A DNA stretch of 64,000 nucleotides from Planctomycetota bacterium (lineage in GTDB: Bacteria > Planctomycetota > SZUA-567 > H5-PLA8), in the NCBI GenBank assembly GCA_023150555.1, contig JAKLKQ010000001.1, positions 180,310-244,309 of the forward strand, given 5' to 3'. This document shows, piece by piece, positions 58,433 to 64,000 of this stretch (positions are counted from its first letter, which is position 1; the number at the start of each line of letters is the position of its first letter). The notes under the pieces were generated by a model. The model was given only the letters and a program-made list of their open reading frames with translations, had not been told where the DNA came from and did no database searches. The position numbers were made by a program, and so were the translations under genes.

Positions 58433-58993
58433 TTAGCCCCAGCTGATGCACTGCACCACGAAGGTGCCCGTGTAGGTCTTCGTCTCGCCGCCGGACGTCT
58501 TGGCGATGATGGTGATCGTGCCGTGCAGCGTCCGGTCGCCGTCGGTGCCGGCGAACTCGCCCGTATACTTCTCCACCTTCCACGATCCGCCGGTGACCGT
58601 CAGCTTGCCCGCGCCCGGCAGCGTGAGCGACGACGTGGCGCCCGGCGCGTGCGGGTCGCCGCCCGTCGTGGAGATCGCGATCTCCTTGCCGATCAGCACG
58701 TTCCATTCCTCGCCGTACCCGACGCTCACGCCCTTCGGGAAGCTGCCCAGCAGCAGGGTGCCCTCGCCTTCGAACTGGTAGGACTCGGGCGTAACGTCGT
58801 CGTCGTACAGATAGACGTTGATCAGCTTGACCGGGAGCTTCGTCTCCGTGCCGTCGACATCCAGCGTCACTTCCCAGACCGGCTTGCCGTCGGGGCCCTT
58901 CTTGGGGCCGTCGCTGCCGCACCCGGCAAGGAAGCCCAGCACCAGCGCCGCCCACAGGGTGCGCATCCCGCGATTACCCAAACGCATCTTCAT
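58433..58993 (-). CDS. Small lipoprotein, strand-rich, function unknown
   Basis: 186 aa. Signal MRTLWAALVLGFLAGC with lipobox LAGC after a basic start; then a Gly/Lys/Asp linker and a beta-rich domain (WEVTLDVDGTETKLPVKLINVYLY, GKLTVTGGSWKVEKYTGEF, LHGTITIIAKTSGGETKTYTGTFVV, cited by order). AAAGGAGGGGAGG precedes the ATG. 45 bp downstream of the large kinase gene, probably on the same transcript. No known domain recognised. Confidence 0.6.
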   Translation of the reverse strand: MKMRLGNRGMRTLWAALVLGFLAGCGSDGPKKGPDGKPVWEVTLDVDGTETKLPVKLINVYLYDDDVTPESYQFEGEGTLLLGSFPKGVSVGYGEEWNVLIGKEIAISTTGGDPHAPGATSSLTLPGAGKLTVTGGSWKVEKYTGEFAGTDGDRTLHGTITIIAKTSGGETKTYTGTFVVQCISWG

Positions 58994-59038
58994 GACCCCT
59001 CCCCTCCTTTACCTTTCTTTCCCGGTCCCCGATTTCCG

Positions 59039-60703
59039 CTAGAAGTATTTGTCGAACTTCCCGGTCAGCAGGCCGTGCACGACCCACGCGGCCCCGCCCA
59101 GCAGCGCCGCAGCGGTAACGATCCAGATCGCCACCTGCTGCACCCGCGTCGCGAGCGGATCCTGCAGAGACTGCGGATGCGGCGCGGCGGACGGCGGAAC
59201 GCCGGGCGGCCGCGCGGCGGCGCCGGGAACGGCGGGCGCGGCAGGCGAAAGCGGCGCACCGGGCGCGGACTTCGGCGGGCGGTCGATGTCGGGGATCAGC
59301 CGGTCGCTCTCGCGCTCGGGCGCGGGCGGCGCGGGCTTGGGGAAGACGACGGTCTTCTTCGCCACGCCGCGTTCGTCGAACTCCTCTTCCAACTCGATCT
59401 TGTCGGGCAGGATCGGCGGGGGCGGCGGCGGGGCCTCGGGGCACATGAAGACCAGGCCGCAGGCGCCGCAGCGCAGGCGCTGGTCCTTGGTCAGCAGCAC
59501 GGGGTCGCCTTCGTAGGCCGCGTCGCAACGCGGGCAGCGCACGTGCTCGAGGAAGGCCAGGTAGTTCGCGCGCGTGGTGCCCAGGCCGGCCTCGTTCGCG
59601 GCCTTGACCACGACGGGCTCGGCGCGGGCGTCGTCGGGATCGGGCCCGGCCAGGCCCAGGCTGGCGCGCAGCTGTTCGACGACCTTGTCCATCGTGGCCA
59701 GGCGCTTGTCGGGCTCGCGCGCGCACATCCAAGAGACCAGGTGCGCGGCCTCGCGGCTGAGCCCCCGGTTGAACATGCGCGGGTCGGGCACGCGGTCGTT
59801 GACGTGGCTGGAAAGGATCTCGTACATGTTCCCGCCGATGAACGGCGGGCGGCCGGTGAGCATGTGGAAGATCGTCGCGCCCAGGCTGTAGATGTCGCTG
59901 CGTCCGTCGACGCTGCGGCGGCTGGTGACCTGTTCGGGTGCGATGTAGTGCGGCGTGCCCATCACGATGCCGGTGACCGTCAGGCCGTCCTCGGCGTCGA
60001 TCTGCTGCCGCGCGAGGCCGAAGTCCATGACCTTCACGTGGCCTTCGCGCGTGAGCATGATGTTCGCGGGCTTCACGTCGCGGTGCACCAGGCCACGGCG
60101 GTGCGCGTAGGCGATGCCGCGCGCCGCGGCCAGCGCGATCGCCAGCGCCTGCGCCTCGGGGTAGTTGCCCTGCCGCTGCAGCCCCACGCCCAGGTCCTCG
60201 CCGTCGATGTACTCCAGCGCGATGTAGTGCATCCCGCCGTCTTCGCCGACCTCCAGGCACTGCACCAGGTTCGGATGGTCGAGCGTGCGGCCGATCTCGC
60301 CCTCGCGCCGGAAACGTTCCAGGAACTCGCGGTCGTTCGCGAGCCTGCGGAAGAGCACCTTCAGCGCGACGGTGCCGCCGTCGGCGCGGCGGTGCGCCTT
60401 GTAGACGGTGCCCATGCCGCCTTCGCCGAGTTTTTCGAGGATCTCGTAGGCCAGGAAGGTCGCCTGCGACGGCGCCTTCTTCTGCTCGCGGACGACGGCC
60501 TCGACCTGGTGCGGCAGCAGGTAGCCGCGTTCAACCATCAGGTCGCCGAGGCGCTTGTTGACGCCCTTCTTCGCCAACTGCGCCTGCAGGTCCAGGCACT
60601 CGCGGACCTGCGCCGGCGTCACGAAGCCCTTCTCGACCGCGACGTCGCCGAAGGGCGCCTCCATCGTGATCGCCTTGGTCTCGGGCAGTTCGCCATCTAC
60701 CAT
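59039..60703 (-). CDS. Ser/Thr protein kinase with membrane anchor and zinc ribbon
   Basis: 554 aa. N-terminal ~75 residues (FGDVAVEKGFVTPAQVRECLDLQ, LGDLMVERGYLLPHQVEAVV) are a GspE-N-like helical module often placed before planctomycete kinases. Kinase domain ~82-350: GEGGMGTVYKA, VALKVLF, HRDVKPANIML, DFGLARQ, APEQ. Then a zinc ribbon (CPRCDAAYE, CGACGLVF), a Pro-rich stretch, and a C-terminal membrane helix (IWIVTAAALLGGAAWVV). So the kinase faces the cytosol, tail-anchored. Start 60703 lacks a ribosome binding site; 60664 is an alternative. Divergent from the Kdo transferase gene. Confidence 0.85.
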   Translation of the reverse strand: MVDGELPETKAITMEAPFGDVAVEKGFVTPAQVRECLDLQAQLAKKGVNKRLGDLMVERGYLLPHQVEAVVREQKKAPSQATFLAYEILEKLGEGGMGTVYKAHRRADGGTVALKVLFRRLANDREFLERFRREGEIGRTLDHPNLVQCLEVGEDGGMHYIALEYIDGEDLGVGLQRQGNYPEAQALAIALAAARGIAYAHRRGLVHRDVKPANIMLTREGHVKVMDFGLARQQIDAEDGLTVTGIVMGTPHYIAPEQVTSRRSVDGRSDIYSLGATIFHMLTGRPPFIGGNMYEILSSHVNDRVPDPRMFNRGLSREAAHLVSWMCAREPDKRLATMDKVVEQLRASLGLAGPDPDDARAEPVVVKAANEAGLGTTRANYLAFLEHVRCPRCDAAYEGDPVLLTKDQRLRCGACGLVFMCPEAPPPPPPILPDKIELEEEFDERGVAKKTVVFPKPAPPAPERESDRLIPDIDRPPKSAPGAPLSPAAPAVPGAAARPPGVPPSAAPHPQSLQDPLATRVQQVAIWIVTAAALLGGAAWVVHGLLTGKFDKYF

Positions 60704-60829
60704 ATAAAGGAGGAGTTTAGCGCCGAAATGCGCAATGTGCAGAAAAATCCCCCCGCGCCGGGCCTTTACGCCACGCGCGCGAAGCCCTTTCGACAAGGCC
60801 CAAAACCGCTATATCATCGCTCGACCGCC

Positions 60830-62272
60830 ATGAACGCCCCCGACCAAGCACCCCCTGCGGAAGCCGCGCCCGAAGCCGCCGCGCTGCCGGCGCCCCCGCC
60901 TCCGCCCAAGGACCCCGGCCCGCCCGCGGCCTCCCTGTGTAGCGGCGCTAGCTTGCGCTGGGACGTGCTCTACGCGCTGATCAACGTTGCGGCCATTCCG
61001 TACTTCCTTTACCGCCGCTGGGTGCTGAAGAAGGACCTGCTGGGCCGCGAGCAGAAGAAGGGCTACGTGCCCGAACGCCCCGCGCACGCAAAGCGTATCT
61101 GGATCCACGCGGTCTCCGTCGGCGAGGCCAAGGCCACTCACGTGATCGTCAAGGCCCTCGAGAAGCAGATCCCGGACGCCGAGGTCGTCTTCAGCACCAC
61201 CACCGACACCGGCCAGGAGGTCGCGCGCAAGCTCTACGGCGAGGAACGCGTCTTCTACTACCCGCAGGACTACAGCGGTTCGGTCAAGCGCGCGCTCGAC
61301 CGCGTCAAGCCGGCGCTGATCGTGCTGATGGAGCTGGAGGTCTGGCCGAACTTCACCGCCGAAGCCGCCAAGCGCGGCATCCCCATCGTCGTGCTGAACG
61401 GGCGCATCTCGACGCGCTCGGCGCAGCGCTACGGCCACGTGCGCTGGCTGATGGGCAACACCTTCCTGCGCGTGCGCCGCTGGATGATGCAGAGCGAAGA
61501 GTACGGCCGGCGCGCGAAGGACGTTGGCGTCGAGCCCGCGCGCATCGAGGTCACCGGCAACATCAAGTACGACGACGTCGGCACCCAGCCGGTCACGAAG
61601 GAAGAACGCGCCGCCGCCCGCGCGGACCTGGCGCTCGGCGAAGACGCGTTGACCATCCTTGCCGGCAGCACGCACCCGTCCGAAGAACGCACGCTGCTGG
61701 ACGTCTACCGCCTGCTCGTGGAAAAGTTCCCGAAGCTGCGCCTGGTGCTCGCGCCGCGCCACCCGCACCGCCTCGCCGAAGTCGAGAAGGAGATCGCCGG
61801 CGCGGGGCTCGCTTGCCTCAAGCGTTCGGCCGTCAAGGCGCAGGGCAACGCGGCGCTTGATCGTCTCCCCGAAGAGAAGCGCGCGCGCGCCGTGGTGCTG
61901 ATCGACACCATGGGCGAATTGAAAGACTTATACCGCGCCGCGGACATCGCCTTCGTCGGCGGCAGCCTGATCCCGCACGGCGGGCAGAATCCCATGGAAC
62001 CCGCCGGCATGGGCCTGCCCGTCGTCTACGGGCCGTACATGCACAACTTCGGTGAGGCCGTGCTGATCCTGCGCGACTGCGAGGGCGGCCCCGGCGGCCT
62101 CCTGGTCAACAACGCGGGCGAACTGGCCAAGCGCTTCGAGATCCTGCTCGCCGACGAAAAGGAACGCGTCGCCACGGGCGAACGCGCGCGCAACGCCTTC
62201 GTGCGGCGCCAGGGCGCCACCGACAAATGCGTCGCGTACCTCAAGCAACTCCTGGACGAGAAGAAGGGCTGA
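60830..62272 (+). CDS. waaA: 3-deoxy-D-manno-octulosonate (Kdo) transferase
   Basis: 480 aa from ATG at 60830; the in-frame ATG at 60728 sits behind AAAGGAGGAG and would give 514 aa. Adds Kdo to lipid A at the inner membrane. Landmarks: RIWIHAVSVGEAKAT, VFSTTTDTGQEVARK, MELEVWPNFT (catalytic Glu region), VVLNGRISTRSAQRY, AGSTHPSEE, LAPRHPHR and GGSLIPHGGQNPMEPA. The usual N-terminal anchor is preceded by an unusual Pro/Ala-rich extension of about 40 residues. Presence implies an LPS outer membrane. It overlaps or abuts the ABC ATPase gene (3 bp gap). Confidence 0.9.
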   Translation: MNAPDQAPPAEAAPEAAALPAPPPPPKDPGPPAASLCSGASLRWDVLYALINVAAIPYFLYRRWVLKKDLLGREQKKGYVPERPAHAKRIWIHAVSVGEAKATHVIVKALEKQIPDAEVVFSTTTDTGQEVARKLYGEERVFYYPQDYSGSVKRALDRVKPALIVLMELEVWPNFTAEAAKRGIPIVVLNGRISTRSAQRYGHVRWLMGNTFLRVRRWMMQSEEYGRRAKDVGVEPARIEVTGNIKYDDVGTQPVTKEERAAARADLALGEDALTILAGSTHPSEERTLLDVYRLLVEKFPKLRLVLAPRHPHRLAEVEKEIAGAGLACLKRSAVKAQGNAALDRLPEEKRARAVVLIDTMGELKDLYRAADIAFVGGSLIPHGGQNPMEPAGMGLPVVYGPYMHNFGEAVLILRDCEGGPGGLLVNNAGELAKRFEILLADEKERVATGERARNAFVRRQGATDKCVAYLKQLLDEKKG

Positions 62273-62275
62273 CGC

Positions 62276-63292
62276 ATGTCCGAGCCCCTCATCCGCGTCC
62301 ACGAGCTGGTCAAAGAGTACCGCACCTACGACCGGCGCAGCGGCGTGCTTGGCGCCGTCGCGGACCTCTTCTCGCGCGAGTACAAGACCCTGCGCGCCGT
62401 CGACAACGTCTCCTTCACCATCGGCCGCGGCGAGATGCTCGGCTACATCGGCCCCAACGGCGCGGGCAAGTCCACCACGATCAAGATCCTCTGCGGCATC
62501 CTCTTTCCTACCTCCGGCGAGGTCACCGTCGACGGCCGCGTGCCGTGGAAGGACCGCGAGGCCCACGTCCAGCGCATAGGCGCAGTCTTCGGGCAGCGTT
62601 CGCAGCTGTGGTGGGACCTGGCCGCCGGCGAATCGCTGCGGCTGCTGGGCAAGATCTACGGCGTGCCCGAGCCCGAAGTCGAGAAGCGCATCAAAGTCTT
62701 CGACGACCTGCTGGAACTCGGCGCCTTCCTGAAGTCGCCGGTGCGGAAACTCTCGCTCGGACAGAAGATGCGCTGCGAACTGGCCGCCGCGCTGCTGCAC
62801 GAACCTCCGGTGCTCTTCCTCGACGAGCCCACCATCGGCCTCGACGTCGTCGCCAAGCAGGCGATCCGCGGATTCCTGCGCAAGATCAACAGGGAACGCC
62901 AGGTCACGATGATCCTCACCACGCACGACCTGCAGGAGATCGAGGAACTCTGCGAGCGCGTGCTGATCATCGACCACGGCAAGATGGTCTTCGACGGGCC
63001 GCTGGCGAAGCTGCGCGCCGAGGCCGCCGATACCGTCGAACTGCGCTTCCTGCTCGCGCACCCGCTGGAGGCGAGCTGGCAGCCCGACGGCCTCGCGCGC
63101 ACCGGCGTGGAGTGGAATCCCGACGGCCACAAGCTGGTCGTGACGCTGGCCAGCAGCGCGCCGCCGCGCGCCGAGGTCATCCGCGCGGTGTTGGAACGTT
63201 TCGGCCCCGACGTGCGGGACATCGCCATCGAGGAACCCGAGATCGAAGCCGTGGTGCAGAGAATTTATCAGGCTGGCGCGGCGGACAAGTAG
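62276..63292 (+). CDS. ABC transporter ATP-binding protein (ABC-2/daunorubicin-resistance type)
   Basis: 338 aa. Walker A GPNGAGKST, Q-loop VFGQRSQLWW, signature LSLGQKMR (LSGGQ variant), Walker B VLFLDEPTIGLD, and H-loop LTTHDLQEIEEL. The VFGQRSQLWWDLA segment is typical of the subfamily working with ABC-2 permeases for exopolysaccharide or multidrug export. A C-terminal regulatory domain (~100 residues) follows. No permease gene is in the window; the DNA downstream is a repeat and a pseudogene, so the transporter operon may have been interrupted. Starts 3 bp after waaA, so co-transcribed. Confidence 0.88.
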   Translation: MSEPLIRVHELVKEYRTYDRRSGVLGAVADLFSREYKTLRAVDNVSFTIGRGEMLGYIGPNGAGKSTTIKILCGILFPTSGEVTVDGRVPWKDREAHVQRIGAVFGQRSQLWWDLAAGESLRLLGKIYGVPEPEVEKRIKVFDDLLELGAFLKSPVRKLSLGQKMRCELAAALLHEPPVLFLDEPTIGLDVVAKQAIRGFLRKINRERQVTMILTTHDLQEIEELCERVLIIDHGKMVFDGPLAKLRAEAADTVELRFLLAHPLEASWQPDGLARTGVEWNPDGHKLVVTLASSAPPRAEVIRAVLERFGPDVRDIAIEEPEIEAVVQRIYQAGAADK

Positions 63293-63308
63293 CCGCAAAC
63301 CACTTAAG

Positions 63309-63412
63309 CACAGAGTCGCGGAGTACGCGGAGGGCCACGGAGTACGGCTCTTGGATTCTTAGAAGAGCTTCTCTCCGTGTTCCTCTGCGCGCTCGGTGTC
63401 TCCGTGTTGAAG
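63309..63412. repeat. Empty inverted-repeat element of the CACGGAG type
   Basis: Left arm CACAGAGTCGCGGAGTACG with GGCCACGGAG (63309-63342); right arm, on the minus strand, CTTCAACACGGAGACACCG with AACACGGAGAG (63412-63371). The arms point inward and enclose only about 28 bases, with no gene. Looks like a solo form of the repeats that surround the GxxExxY gene. Confidence 0.6.
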
Positions 63413-63437
63413 TCGTTGGATTTTTCCGAATGCTGCC

Positions 63438-63846
63438 TCACTTGATCCCGCGCGTCTCTCCCGCCGCGTAGGTCTCCTTCAATCGCGCGATGCGGCGGTT
63501 CAGCACGTCCGCGACGTACACATAGCGTACGCTCACGCCGACGGCCTCGGGCCAGCCCAGCGGGATCTCGGGCTTCGTCTACAGGCTGTCCGCCGCCGGG
63601 CCGCGCGCGTCGGCGTTGGCGTACGCGCCGAAGCGCTGGATCGGGTTGGCCTCGTTGTCCACGATCTGCACCGAGTACGTGAACGCGTTGGGGTGAACAG
63701 GCGGCCGAATTCGTCGAGCGCGAACATCGGCTGGCGGCAGCGGCAGCCCGAACCGTAGCCGCCCGACATGCTGCCCAGGCCGGCGTACGCCTTCACCGCG
63801 CCCTCGACGAACGACGGCCGGAAGCAGGCGTACAGGCCCGCGCCAA
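63438..63846 (-). pseudogene. Decayed C-terminal piece of an NHL-repeat-like protein
   Basis: Reading the minus strand: frame one gives YACFRPSFVEGAVKAYAG to FALDEFGRLFTP, then a one-base shift near 63690 leads into NAFTYSVQIVDNEANPIQ and FGAYANADARGPAADSL, then an in-frame TAG (about 63582), after which it continues as KPEIPLGWPEAVGVSVRY, VYVADVLNRRIARLKETY and a TGA at 63438. VADVLNRRIxRLxxxY is a typical NHL blade. There is no start; the N-terminus is lost at AT-rich DNA near 63846. So at least two disabling changes plus truncation. Confidence 0.7.
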
Positions 63847-64000
63847 CGGTTCTTGTACTTACGCTATACGTTTTAGCTTCCGGCATGCGGGCCGCGCGCC
63901 TGGCAGGAGGTCGCAGCTGTGTTGAATTTATCATACCTTCCGGTCAATCATTAGATGCCGAATGATTGCTCTGTTGAAAAGTTCTTAAGTCCCTTGGGCA
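63847..64000. other. AT-rich window end, no gene seen
   Basis: About 150 bp of AT-richer sequence following the truncated NHL-like remnant. May be an insertion or recombination border, but no inverted repeat or target duplication is visible before the window ends. Confidence 0.35.

Noticed and set aside
58523..60729. The first two thirds of a 1249-codon open frame
   Set aside because: Antisense to a lipoprotein and a kinase with complete motifs. Only the part after about 60728 is real (Kdo transferase).

Overview
The window is GC-rich bacterial chromosome with no rRNA or tRNA gene that I could see. It looks like a planctomycete or close PVC relative. The reasons are several ECF sigma factors with fused or adjacent anti-sigma or membrane domains, two PknB-type kinases, small membrane proteins beginning with the RFQFSL-type motif common in that phylum, a GxxExxY gene, many lipoproteins, and a Kdo transferase, which implies an LPS outer membrane. 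The placement is inferred from gene content only.

Layout. 1-5.1 kb is a uronate/hydroxy-acid island: a LarA-like racemase cut by the window edge, a HAD hydrolase, a mannonate-dehydrogenase-like SDR and, divergently, a UxaE-type tagaturonate epimerase. A small GxxExxY element with ~40 bp terminal inverted repeats sits inside it. 5.2-9.6 kb holds a small protein, pterin dehydratase, a Ser/Thr kinase, two tandem cupredoxin-like lipoproteins and an SMP-30 lactonase. 9.87-12.95 kb is an IS1-like element carrying a toxin-antitoxin-like pair with visible operators and several small passengers. 13.3-25.2 kb is mostly housekeeping: solute-binding protein, nuclease, sulfotransferase, phenylalanine hydroxylase, ECF/anti-sigma pair, RNase D, oxidoreductase, LysM protein, DapF, TIM-barrel isomerase and an ATPase. 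25.2-26.9 kb holds an arrestin-like protein and a DUF3592-type gene split by an in-frame amber codon. A MITE-like repeat, a YihY/BrkB protein and an ECF plus squalene-cyclase-like partner follow.

31.3-36.1 kb is repeat-rich: a REP-associated (RAYT/IS200-like) transposase between matching palindromes, a transposase-less copy of the same palindrome set, heptanucleotide purine repeats, nadD and small genes. 36.1-38.5 kb has an AraC regulator and a family of related small membrane proteins.

The most distinctive content is two loci (38.5-43.7 and 51.5-56.7 kb). Together they hold three FeeM-like N-acyl amino acid synthase (GNAT-fold) paralogues, four ECF sigma factors each fused through one membrane segment to an extracytoplasmic domain, and an E1/ThiF-like adenylyltransferase. 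Three transcription units of the second locus share a bipartite promoter-like element, TTGCCC-N16-CGGTAG, always with exactly 16 bases between the halves. I read this as a candidate sigma-autoregulated acyl-amino-acid (signal or lipid) system. A p-cresol/vanillyl-oxidase-type flavoenzyme lies divergent from one FeeM-like gene, and phenylalanine hydroxylase with its pterin recycling enzyme is in the same window; a tyrosine link is a hypothesis only.

The rest holds a HEAT/secretin-like lipoprotein, an S46 peptidase, a rhomboid protease, zinc-ribbon proteins, a second PknB kinase, Kdo transferase, an ABC ATPase and, at the edge, a decayed NHL-repeat gene.
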